This document shows, one piece after another, positions 26,690 through 34,280 of a stretch of 64,000 nt of DNA. The notes beneath the pieces were generated by a model. The model saw only the letters and a list, made by a program, of their open reading frames with translations, was not told the origin of the DNA and did not search any database. The stretch comes from Puniceicoccaceae bacterium Marseille-Q1082. Its GTDB lineage: Bacteria; Verrucomicrobiota; Verrucomicrobiia; Opitutales; Intestinicryptomonadaceae. Position 1 is the stretch's first letter. The number at the start of each line of letters is the position of its first letter. Where the stretch lies: contig CAJGBI010000001.1 of assembly GCA_904424815.1 (NCBI GenBank), forward strand, positions 1,693,671 through 1,757,670, read 5' to 3'. The position numbers and the translations under genes were made by a program.

Positions 26690-27907
26690 ATGAACGCACA
26701 ACCCATATCGGCAAACTCATACCTCCGCGCGGAGGGACGGCGGACGAGCCCCGTCAGAAACCTGCGCCCCGAAACCCTGTCGAGGGCGCTCGAAGCATTC
26801 GAAAACGGGCGACTCGGCTCCGCCGCCAGAATATTCGAGGCGATCCTCTCGCGGGACGACGCCATCTGCGGGCTGAACCTCAAACGCAAAAAGTCGGTGT
26901 CGCGCCTCGACTTTGAAATAGTCCCCCTCGAGGACTCCCCGAAAGCGCGCGAACACATGCGCACGCTGCGCGACTTTTACTCCACCCTGCGCGCAAAATC
27001 CTTCCGCGACGAAAACGAATCCGGCGGGCTGCGCCTGCTCGTAAGCCAGATGATGGACTGCGTGGCGATGAAGTACAGCGTCCACAAAATCGAATTTCAG
27101 AACGACAACGGAAGGGTCAGGGGCGTATTCACCCAATATCCTCTGTGGCTCTTCGAAAACACGCAAAAACGCCTGCGGATTCTCGAGAGGGAGGGGCAGC
27201 TCTCCGACGGCGCGGAGCTCGACCCCGACGAATGGCTTGTCACCTGCGGCGACGGGCTGATGTTCGCCTCGTCCATAGCGTACCTGTTCAAACAGCTTCC
27301 GCTGCGAGACTGGCTCATATACTGCGAGCGCAACGGAATGCCCGGGATAAAGGCGAAAACCGACGCCTTTCCCGGGACGCCCCAGTGGGAGAGCGTCTGC
27401 GACGCCGTGCGGGAATTCGGCGCGGAGTTCCACGCAGTGTTCTCCGAGGGCACGGAAATGGACGCCATCGACGTGTCGACGCGCGGAGAGCTTCCCTACC
27501 CCGCCCTCGTCGAGCGCGTGGACAGAATGATGGGCTCTCTCTGGCGCGGCGGCGACCTCTCCACTTTCAGCGCGCCAGACAGCGTGGGAGCGAACATGCA
27601 GTGGTACGAGGAATCCCTCATCGAGGAGGACGACGCCGCCAACGTCGCCGAGACGCTCAACCGCAAAATCGACGCTGCCGTGGTAAGGCTCGCGCACGGG
27701 GATCCGGTTGCGCTGGCTAAGTTCAGGCTGAAGCTCCCCGACTACGAAGAGCGCAAACACGAGCTCGAAATAATCGAAAGGCTCTGCGCCATCGGCTTGA
27801 AGCCCGACCCGACGGAACTTGCGCGCCACTTCGCCTTCCCGCTGGAAGGCGCCGGAAAATCCGCGAAAAAAACCGGAACGAAAGACGCAGATGAAGGCGA
27901 AATTTGA
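26690..27907 (+). CDS. Mu gp29-like phage portal protein (DUF935)
   Basis: 405 residues. Portal proteins form the dodecameric DNA gate of a phage head. The N-terminal half has the DUF935 pattern: FEAILSRDDAICGLNLKRKK (first portal helix region), LVSQMMDCVAMKYSVHKIEF, and WLVTCGDGLMFASSIAYLFKQLPLRDWLIYCERNGMP, with the typical W-x-x-YCERFG-like loop. The C-terminus is acidic and helical. It is about 100 residues shorter than Mu gp29 (about 512), missing part of the C-terminal crown region. First gene of the cassette; no terminase precedes it. The start ATG at 26690 follows a 172-base divergent gap. Confidence 0.8.
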   Translation: MNAQPISANSYLRAEGRRTSPVRNLRPETLSRALEAFENGRLGSAARIFEAILSRDDAICGLNLKRKKSVSRLDFEIVPLEDSPKAREHMRTLRDFYSTLRAKSFRDENESGGLRLLVSQMMDCVAMKYSVHKIEFQNDNGRVRGVFTQYPLWLFENTQKRLRILEREGQLSDGAELDPDEWLVTCGDGLMFASSIAYLFKQLPLRDWLIYCERNGMPGIKAKTDAFPGTPQWESVCDAVREFGAEFHAVFSEGTEMDAIDVSTRGELPYPALVERVDRMMGSLWRGGDLSTFSAPDSVGANMQWYEESLIEEDDAANVAETLNRKIDAAVVRLAHGDPVALAKFRLKLPDYEERKHELEIIERLCAIGLKPDPTELARHFAFPLEGAGKSAKKTGTKDADEGEI

Positions 27908-28667
27908 CAAACCCCTAGTCCAGGTTCTCAGCCCCTACGGGGAATGGCCGCACAGGCTCGGGATGCAGCTCGTGGACGAAAAGTCGCTCGAGAGCATGAA
28001 GAGCGCCGCCAGATTCTCCGCGCTCGTCGGCTGCGGGATTCCCGTATACGTCGGGCACCCAGACGAGTCCCCGCGCTCCAAGGCGCGCCCCGTGGGGAAA
28101 ATATCGCGCATATTCTCGCTCGGCGACGGCATCGGCGTGGAGGCGAAATATACGGAGGAGGCCTTCCGGAAAATCTCGTCGGGCAAGCTGAAATCCATGT
28201 CGCCGCGCTGGAGGATGCAAAAGCTTCCGGACGGGCGGTTCCGGCCAATAAAGCTCATATCGGCGGGGCTTACGAACAACCCCAACATTCCGGAGAGCGG
28301 GCGCGTGGTGGGCGCGCTCCCCGCCGGCCTAAGCTCCGCAAGGGCTCGGGCTGAAAAAGCGGAGGAAATATCGCGCCGCGCAAAATCCGCCGCGGAGCGC
28401 GCGCAAAAATGCTCCGAGTCCGCGCGCAGGCTCGGCGAGCTGTCGCGCGCGGCGACGGTGGAAGCCCGCATGAGGCTCGCAAAACCCCCCGCAAAAACCG
28501 GCGGCGGCGAAAGCCTCAACCCCGCTCCGAAAAAAATCTCCCCGAGGGAGATGGCCGACCTCGCCGCACGCCGCTCGGAAGAGCTCGGCGAACCCTACTC
28601 AAAGAGCTTTGCCGCCATACGAAGGCAGTTCGCATTTCACAACCCCCAAACAAAAGGAATAAAATGA
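27891..28667 (+). CDS. Phage head protease/scaffold, Mu I-like
   Basis: 258 residues from the ATG at 27891, overlapping the portal stop by 17 bases. Mu-like I protein features: an N-terminal domain with VGCGIPVYVGHPDE, GVEAKYTEEAFRKISSGKLKSMSPRWRMQ and ISAGLTNNPNIPES, the segment that places the protease domain's conserved Thr-Asn-Pro. The C-terminal half (about 150-230) is Ala/Glu/Arg-rich and helical, as expected for a scaffold released on cleavage. It would mature the capsid made by the downstream genes. Confidence 0.75.
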   Translation: MKAKFDKPLVQVLSPYGEWPHRLGMQLVDEKSLESMKSAARFSALVGCGIPVYVGHPDESPRSKARPVGKISRIFSLGDGIGVEAKYTEEAFRKISSGKLKSMSPRWRMQKLPDGRFRPIKLISAGLTNNPNIPESGRVVGALPAGLSSARARAEKAEEISRRAKSAAERAQKCSESARRLGELSRAATVEARMRLAKPPAKTGGGESLNPAPKKISPREMADLAARRSEELGEPYSKSFAAIRRQFAFHNPQTKGIK

Positions 28668-29356
28668 AGCAAACCAAAAACATTGCCGCTGCGGCCCTCC
28701 GCGCAATCGCCGGAGCCCGACGCGGCGGCCCCGCCTTCTGCAACATCGCCGAAGGCACCCACGCGGGTTCCGTGACCATGAGGGCAGCGGAAGCCGTGGA
28801 CTCTCAAAACCTGCTCGTGGCGGCCGGCGAAAACGACGGAGAGTTCGTCGTCGCCTCCGCCTCCAAAAAGCCGATAGGCGTGTGCCTCGACGAGGGCGCC
28901 AAGGGAGACTCCGTAAGCGTCGCCCTCCCGGGGTGCGCTGAGAGCACCTTCGTGTGCCGAACCTCCGCCAACGTCTCTGCGGGAGACTCGCTCTACGCCT
29001 CGGCGGGCGGCAAGGTCAGCCCCGTCGCCGGCGACGGAGCCTACAAGGTCGGCGTCGCCCTCTGCTCGGCGGCGGCCGGATGCCCCGTAGAAATCGACCC
29101 GCAAGGCTTCGGCGAGCGCGCCTGGCAGGTGCACTCATGCGGGCTGTACGTCTGGACGGGCGCAACCTCGTCCGAAACACTCGCCTCGGGAGAGCTCGGC
29201 GAGGGCGACATAGCGTTCGCCTCCATCGCGGCTGCCGGAGGCTCGGAAAAGTCGGTGTCCGCCATCGTGTCGGACGGCGGGATAACGTTCTCGCTCGACG
29301 CCGCGGGGACGGCTTCGTCCACTAAAATCGCGTGGATGGTTCTGCGCAAAAACTAA
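28664..29356 (+). CDS. Probable capsid decoration protein
   Basis: 230 residues; the ATG overlaps the protease stop (ATGA). Beta-rich, Gly/Ala/Ser-rich sequence with VAAGENDGEFVVASASKKPIGVC, then EGAKGDSVSVALPG and ANVSAGDSLYASAGGKVSP: short beta strands of the DUF2190/lambda gpD decoration type. An about 80-residue C-terminal beta-rich extension (WQVHSCGLYVWTGATSS onwards) is unlike classical gpD and may be an extra surface domain. Its place between protease and major capsid genes is the usual one. Confidence 0.6.
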   Translation: MKQTKNIAAAALRAIAGARRGGPAFCNIAEGTHAGSVTMRAAEAVDSQNLLVAAGENDGEFVVASASKKPIGVCLDEGAKGDSVSVALPGCAESTFVCRTSANVSAGDSLYASAGGKVSPVAGDGAYKVGVALCSAAAGCPVEIDPQGFGERAWQVHSCGLYVWTGATSSETLASGELGEGDIAFASIAAAGGSEKSVSAIVSDGGITFSLDAAGTASSTKIAWMVLRKN

Positions 29357-29368
29357 AAGGAAAACTCA

Positions 29369-30289
29369 ATGCCCGAAATAACGACAGCAAACGAAAACAG
29401 GTTTTCGGCCGGCAACTATTCCGAGGCGCTCACCGCCTTCACGGTCGGCTGGGCCGATCCCGAAAACACCTCCAAACTCCTCGACTTCATCGCCCCTCCC
29501 ATAGCGGTCGGCAGAAGGTTCGAGTTTAAAAAGAGCGACAACGCCCAGGCGTTCTACTCCGAAAGCGACGACGTGCGCGCGGTGGGCGCGGAATTCAAGC
29601 GCGTCAGCTACTCCGGCGAGTCGGTTAACGAAAAAACCATCAACAAGGGCCTCACCATACGCGTCGACCACGACGAAGTGGCGGGCGACGACTGGCAGGA
29701 GAGGTACGTGCAGATGCTCCTGCAAAGGCTTCTGCGCAACGAGCTCCGCAGGGCGGTTGCCGCCATCGACGCCATTGCCGCCGCGGACGAGTCCCCCAAG
29801 GCGTGGGACGCCGACTCCAACCCAGACGCCGACATCCGCGAAATGCTGATGCTCGCAGCCGACGAGAGCGGCGTGCGCCCCAACCGCCTGCTCTTCGGCG
29901 AGAGCGCGTGGGACCTGCGCATGACGGCGCTCGAATCCCAGAACAGCGCGGTCGCCTTCAAGGGAGCGGCCATGGCGAAGGACGAGCTCGCCGGCAAGTT
30001 CATGCTCGACGCATGCGAAGTGCTGTCGTCGCGCTACCAGTCGGCGCCCGACGCGAAGAGCAAAATCCTCGGTGACTGCGTATTCGCCTTCTACGCGCAG
30101 AATTCGCTCTCAAAGGACGAGCCCTCGAACCTCAAACGGTTCTACACGCCGACGGAGGAGGGCGGAGCGTTCAGGGTGTACTGCGACGAGCGCGCCAAGT
30201 ACACCGACATCACCGTCGAACACTATTCGAGCATCGTGGCAACGAGCTCGCTCGGCGTTCGCAAACTCTCGGTCAAGAAAGGAGCGTAA
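29369..30289 (+). CDS. Phage major capsid protein
   Basis: 306 residues. The start has a usable RBS (AAAAGG about 9 bases ahead). Mu gpT/lambda gpE-like HK97-fold features: N-terminal arm with FTVGWADPENTSKLLDFIAPP, RFEFKKSDNAQAF, KGLTIRVDHDEVAGD and RYVQMLLQRLLRNELRRAV (spine helix), with SGVRPNRLLFGESAWDLRM and ILGDCVFAFYAQN in the A domain. Near typical length, with no internal stop or frameshift. It should assemble into the head shell if expressed. Confidence 0.75.
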   Translation: MPEITTANENRFSAGNYSEALTAFTVGWADPENTSKLLDFIAPPIAVGRRFEFKKSDNAQAFYSESDDVRAVGAEFKRVSYSGESVNEKTINKGLTIRVDHDEVAGDDWQERYVQMLLQRLLRNELRRAVAAIDAIAAADESPKAWDADSNPDADIREMLMLAADESGVRPNRLLFGESAWDLRMTALESQNSAVAFKGAAMAKDELAGKFMLDACEVLSSRYQSAPDAKSKILGDCVFAFYAQNSLSKDEPSNLKRFYTPTEEGGAFRVYCDERAKYTDITVEHYSSIVATSSLGVRKLSVKKGA

Positions 30290-30337
30290 CAAAAACGCGG
30301 GGGGCGGTTCCGCCGTCCCCCGCCCCGATTTCCCGAA

Positions 30338-30787
30338 ATGGACTGGATAAACCTTAAAACATCCGACCTCGAATGCGCGCTTAACAAGCCGCAGCTCGAG
30401 ATACTCAAAGCGCAGTCGCTGAAATCCCCCGGGAGGGAGCCCGCCGCCGAAATTCTCGACTCCGTAGTCGTGCGCATCCGCGCGGAGGTTGCGGCGTCGG
30501 GGCTGAACGCCATCGACCCCGACCACTCGCGGATTCCGCCGGAACTGAAAGAATGCGCCCTGCGGCTGGCGGCGGAGGCGCTGCAAACGCGGCTTCCGCA
30601 GATGGAGCTGACCGACAGGCAGTGCAGGCTCGCTGACGAGGCGAGGGAAACGCTCGCGCGGGTGGCGCGGGGAGAGCTGCCGGTGAGTTCTCCGCTCTTC
30701 GGGGTGCGCACGGGCCTGCCCAGGAAGGGCGCGAACTTCGGGGCCGCGCGGCGCGTGGCGACGAGAAAATCCACACGGGGGCTCTGA
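30338..30787 (+). CDS. Putative head-tail connector protein
   Basis: 149 residues. Predominantly helical: SDLECALNKPQLEILKAQ, DSVVVRIRAEVAASG, and PPELKECALRLAAEALQTRLPQ followed by TDRQCRLADEARETLARV. The middle pattern (residues chained as helix, loop Asp-Pro, helix) resembles gp36/gp6-like connectors of the DUF1320 type, which act as the adaptor on the portal. The basic C-terminal tail (RRVATRKSTRGL) is unusual. Assignment rests mainly on position behind the capsid gene. Confidence 0.5.
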   Translation: MDWINLKTSDLECALNKPQLEILKAQSLKSPGREPAAEILDSVVVRIRAEVAASGLNAIDPDHSRIPPELKECALRLAAEALQTRLPQMELTDRQCRLADEARETLARVARGELPVSSPLFGVRTGLPRKGANFGAARRVATRKSTRGL

Positions 30788-30788
30788 C

Positions 30789-31217
30789 ATGGGAACGCTC
30801 GAACGCCTGCAAAGGGCCGTGTGCGAAATGCTGAGGTCGCTGAACGACCTGAAATTCGCGTATATCCGCGCCGACGGCGACCTGTCCGAAACCGAAAGCG
30901 GATCGCCCGAAGGGATAGAAATAAGGGTGATGAAGCCAATGCCGACTTCCGCGTCAAAATACGCCGCGGGGCCGACGTTCTCAAACGTAGAGCTAAGGGT
31001 CGAAGCCGAGCGCGCGAAATTCGCCGCCCCGAACGCGCCCTCGCTGCTGACCGCGTGCGAGATAGTCTCTCGCGCGCTGCACGGGGCGAACGCGCCCGTC
31101 GAGTGCGGATACGGAAGGATATCCCTCGCCGAAAACTCTCCGTGGAGCGAGTCAAAATGCGGCTCGCAGTCCGAAAAGATAACAATGCGCTTCTGCGCCC
31201 AGTCCGTCCTCCAATGA
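30789..31217 (+). CDS. Putative head-tail completion or tail-terminator protein
   Basis: 142 residues, starting one base after the previous stop. A mixed alpha/beta pattern (helix 1-17, strand KFAYIRADG, GIEIRVMKPMPTS, helix LTACEIVSRALHGA, then strand KITMRFCAQSV) fits the small tail-terminator folds at this place in phage modules. No strong motif. ATGA overlap with the next gene supports one translational unit. Confidence 0.45.
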   Translation: MGTLERLQRAVCEMLRSLNDLKFAYIRADGDLSETESGSPEGIEIRVMKPMPTSASKYAAGPTFSNVELRVEAERAKFAAPNAPSLLTACEIVSRALHGANAPVECGYGRISLAENSPWSESKCGSQSEKITMRFCAQSVLQ

Positions 31218-31600
31218 AAATAAGCATATCGCAGACGCAGCTCAACGCGAACGGCGAGGAGCCCAAAAACCTGCTCGTGCGCACGAAGCGCTCGACAAAA
31301 ACGGAGGCGGCGATAAACTCCGCGAACGCGCTCGTGTTCGACCGCGGCAACTCGTCGGTGACGGCGACGTTCGAAATCGAGAGGGCGCATCCCACGCCCG
31401 GGGACGCCGAGGTCTTCGCGCTCTCGCACGCGGCGCAAATAGAGGCCCTGCTGCCGGCGGACCTCGAATTTTGCGCGCCCGAAACCGGAAAGGCGGTTTC
31501 ATTGTCAGACTGCGCGCTCTCCGAAATCCGCGTGTCGGCAAACGGCGCGATAACGAACTCCAAATACGAATTCAAGGCAAGAAAGGCGTCGCATGAATAG
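31214..31600 (+). CDS. Unknown protein of the capsid cassette
   Basis: 128 residues. Beta-rich: MKISISQTQLNANGEEPKN, NALVFDRGNSSVTATFEIERAH and SEIRVSANGAITNSKYEFK. This alternation is compatible with a tail-tube-like or minor virion beta sandwich but is not recognisable by motif. It starts inside the preceding stop (ATGA) and overlaps the following microprotein gene by eight bases, so it belongs to the same operon. Confidence 0.55.
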   Translation: MKISISQTQLNANGEEPKNLLVRTKRSTKTEAAINSANALVFDRGNSSVTATFEIERAHPTPGDAEVFALSHAAQIEALLPADLEFCAPETGKAVSLSDCALSEIRVSANGAITNSKYEFKARKASHE

Positions 31601-31742
31601 CGAGGAAATTGAAAGGATAGTGGACTCCGCGCTCGACGAAATCCGCAGGCAGCTCGACGCGCTCGAAAAAAGCGTCGCCGACGCGGAGGCGGCAATCGCG
31701 GAAATATCTTCGCAGCTCGAAACCCTCAAATCGGGAATGTAA
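31593..31742 (+). CDS. 49-residue coiled-coil microprotein
   Basis: ATG at 31593, TAA at 31740-31742. Nearly every residue lies in an amphipathic heptad pattern (IERIVDSALDEIRRQLDALE, then a second stretch with IAEISSQLETLKSG), with no signal peptide or membrane segment. It starts within the preceding gene and ends two bases before the 580-residue gene. A small homo-oligomeric coiled coil could be a chaperone, stopper or fibre-foot subunit; no known family is recognised. Confidence 0.65.
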   Translation: MNSEEIERIVDSALDEIRRQLDALEKSVADAEAAIAEISSQLETLKSGM

Positions 31743-31744
31743 AA

Positions 31745-33487
31745 ATGAAATACTTCATACGCCGCGGCGGAACAGACGCGCCGTTTTCGGAGCTGACGCT
31801 CTCGGGCGCAAAAATAACGCGCAAAAAGTCGGCGGCAGACGAATTCCGCGCAGTCTTCGCCGACCCCTCGAAAGCCGCCGGATTTTCCACCGGAGAAACT
31901 ATCGAAGTGTACGCGGGCCAAAAGCGCAAGTTCAGGGGCAGAATCGCACGGCTGGACGCAAAGCTCGGCGGCGCGGACGACTCCGTGGAAATCGTCGCCA
32001 AGGGGCCGTGGTTCGACCTCGAAAGCATCGTCTACCAGCAGACATGGAAGGCCGCGCGAATCAGCGAATCCGGAGCGGCCGTGCTGGAGGACTGCCAAAG
32101 GAGCAAAGTAGTGCTCGGGCAAAACTCGCAGTCGCAGAAAGTCGGCGTCGCCGGCCAGCTCGCGGACATTTTCGGATACGCGGTTTCAAAGGGCGCGGAA
32201 TTTTCCGTAGGCGAGATAGTCGCCGACGCCGAAATGCCCCTCGACGAGGCAAAAGACCTAACATGCGCGGAAGCCGCGGCGCGCGTTCTCAAATGGCTGC
32301 CCGACACGGGCGCGCACTTCGACTACTCGTCGGGCGCGCTGCCGGAGCTCTCGGTCCTTCCGCGCTCCGAACTCCCCTCCAAGACGATAGACCTGTCCTC
32401 GGGGCTCGTTAAGAGCGTCAAAGTGGGCTCTCGCCCCGACCTCGCGGTATCGGCGGTTTCGATAAAATACGAGAGCGAACACTCCGACGGCGCAAATTCG
32501 TGGCTCACCGTAGAAGAGGACAACTACCCGCCAGACGCCGCATACGGCGGCAGAAACGCCGTCGTCATGAGCGTCGAGCTCGCGGGAATGAAGGGCTCCT
32601 GCCAGATATACGAGATCGAATGCCGCAGCATACAGCCAAACAGCGCGCAGTGGTGGCGCGACAGAATACCCGCGCTCTCCGACGCCGAAGACCTCGAAGT
32701 GCTCTCTTCAAAAAGGCAGGACGACTCCGAGGACCTTCCGCGCTTTCTCGTCTCCGGCACAATACACCCGTCGATGAATTTTCTCGCCTCCCGCGAGCGC
32801 GTGGACGCCGTCGTGCAGTACACGGACAAAAGCGGCTCCGTCGTGAAAAGGGAAATCGGCGTGCGGTTTGTCACCACCAACGCCGTCACCGGCACCTACG
32901 CGGTGCGCTCCACGTCGCAGTACGCCGAACCCGTGCCGTCGGGCCTCGCCAAAGCCGTGTACGACGCCGCAAGCGCAATGCAGTACGAGGGCTCCGCCGA
33001 AATTTTCGGGGCTGACGCCGACGATTTCGCCGCCGCAAAAATCCGCATATCGGGCGGGCGGAGCGAATGGGAAACGATGGATTCGCCCGTGTGCTCAACG
33101 GTCGAGGATCTCGAAAGCGGCACGCTCACGGTAAAGTTCGGCCCGCCGACACACCTGTATCCGGACAGGATTTCGGAGATGTTCAGAATCGGCAGGCCGC
33201 GCGTCGTGCCGTACTCAAACAACTCCAAGAGCGGGGGCATATCCGCGGCAAACAGGGTGTATTTCTCCGGAATGGACTCCGAAAGCGACGGCGGGCAGGG
33301 AGACGCGGAATACTCCAAGCTCGTCGTGAAATCGGCGGAAGAGGAGGAAACCCCGGGGTCGATAGAGCTCGACGCCCAGTCGCTCGACGGAAAGGGCGCG
33401 GCGAAAATGCGCGAAATATACGTCGTCAAAAACGCGAAGCTCGCCAAGGCGGACGCCCTAATGACCGAGCCTGTGGAGGTGGAATAG
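31745..33487 (+). CDS. Putative tail-hub/baseplate-like protein
   Basis: 580 residues. The N-terminal 70 residues (YFIRRGGTDAPFSELTLSGA, FRAVFADPSKAAG, TIEVYAGQKRKFRGRIARLD) resemble the first beta domain of hub proteins such as gpD or gp44-like: oligosaccharide-binding-like barrels with G-x-I-x-R. The middle (LADIFGYAVSKGAEFS, AEAAARVLKWLPDTGAHFDY) matches the hub pattern in which a short segment reports a search for a local coordinate origin. Beyond residue 300 it is unlike the usual hub and contains beta-rich segments of unknown kind. No lysozyme domain is seen. Confidence 0.5.
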   Translation: MKYFIRRGGTDAPFSELTLSGAKITRKKSAADEFRAVFADPSKAAGFSTGETIEVYAGQKRKFRGRIARLDAKLGGADDSVEIVAKGPWFDLESIVYQQTWKAARISESGAAVLEDCQRSKVVLGQNSQSQKVGVAGQLADIFGYAVSKGAEFSVGEIVADAEMPLDEAKDLTCAEAAARVLKWLPDTGAHFDYSSGALPELSVLPRSELPSKTIDLSSGLVKSVKVGSRPDLAVSAVSIKYESEHSDGANSWLTVEEDNYPPDAAYGGRNAVVMSVELAGMKGSCQIYEIECRSIQPNSAQWWRDRIPALSDAEDLEVLSSKRQDDSEDLPRFLVSGTIHPSMNFLASRERVDAVVQYTDKSGSVVKREIGVRFVTTNAVTGTYAVRSTSQYAEPVPSGLAKAVYDAASAMQYEGSAEIFGADADDFAAAKIRISGGRSEWETMDSPVCSTVEDLESGTLTVKFGPPTHLYPDRISEMFRIGRPRVVPYSNNSKSGGISAANRVYFSGMDSESDGGQGDAEYSKLVVKSAEEEETPGSIELDAQSLDGKGAAKMREIYVVKNAKLAKADALMTEPVEVE

Positions 33488-33488
33488 C

Positions 33489-34151
33489 GTGAAGAGGTTC
33501 GTATTTCCGTCGCCCTTCCCGACCCCGCCGAAAGAAGAGGCCGTCGCCGAGGGCGAAACGGCGCTCGGGCCGTTCACGCTCGCGGAAGCCGTGCGCGTGT
33601 TCTGGTCGCTCAAAAGCCTCGACCTCGATATGTCGATTTCGGTTAAATATTCCGCGGGCGACACCGTTTACGCCGACGTCGACGAGCGCTACGACGACCT
33701 CCGCCCCTCCGCGAATTGCACGGCGAGCCTCGAGCCGTATAAAAGGTGCGCGGCAAACGGCGTGTCGCTGCTTGCGATGGAGAGGGAAAAATACACGCCG
33801 CACTACGGGTTCACGGTGTACTATCCCATAATGCTTCCGGAGGAAAACCCTCCGGAGGACTACGCCGAAAGAATGTTCGCCTTTCCGCTCAACATATATT
33901 TCGGCGAAGATCTGATGCTGCTTTCAAGCTCCGCTCTATACGGGCCCGAACACCTGCTCGACCTTTATTCAAAAGTGCCCATAACGATTTTCGGCAAGAC
34001 TACTGAAATCTTCCTGCTCGCCAGCAAATCGCTCACCGAGGCGCCGTCGGAAGTGTCGGTGTCCTATTCCGCGACGGCCTCCATAACGCCGGTGTTCGAC
34101 GAATCCGAACCGGAGCCCGAAAACGGGGAAGATGGGGAAAGCGCCGGCTGA
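33489..34151 (+). CDS. Unknown last protein of the capsid cassette
   Basis: 220 residues, GTG start one base after the previous stop. It has a Pro-rich N-terminus, a helix (LAEAVRVFWSLKSLDLDM), several beta strands (ISVKYSAGDTVYADVDERY, HYGFTVYYPIMLPEE) and a very acidic C-terminal tail (ESEPEPENGEDGESAG). No signal peptide. No family recognised. Being terminal in the operon, it may be a tail-tip, fibre-attachment or cargo protein; this is speculation. Confidence 0.55.
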   Translation: MKRFVFPSPFPTPPKEEAVAEGETALGPFTLAEAVRVFWSLKSLDLDMSISVKYSAGDTVYADVDERYDDLRPSANCTASLEPYKRCAANGVSLLAMEREKYTPHYGFTVYYPIMLPEENPPEDYAERMFAFPLNIYFGEDLMLLSSSALYGPEHLLDLYSKVPITIFGKTTEIFLLASKSLTEAPSEVSVSYSATASITPVFDESEPEPENGEDGESAG

Positions 34152-34186
34152 TCTTTCCGAAAAATGCCGAAAAGCGGGGTTCCCCC

Positions 34187-34218
34187 AAAAAAAGCGCGGA
34201 GGATTCAATCCCCCGCGC
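34187..34218 (-). terminator. Terminator of the 519-residue PEP-CTERM gene
   Basis: Ten-base-pair stem with one mismatch (GCGCGGAGGA/TCCCCCGCGC, loop TTCAA) followed on the minus strand by seven T. It separates the capsid cassette from the PEP-CTERM genes and could also stop the cassette transcript weakly. Confidence 0.8.
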
Positions 34219-34280
34219 AAATCCTATCCGATATTCCACCGAACCCCCAAAACGAGGGCGCGGAAAAATTTTCGGGCGCC

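Noticed and set aside
26661-34256. Possible att-like direct repeat flanking the capsid cassette (GGAACCCCAAAATGCGA near 26661, CGAACCCCCAAAACGAG near 34240)
   Set aside because: The match needs an insertion and breaks down on both sides; it is within chance expectation and no integrase is present.
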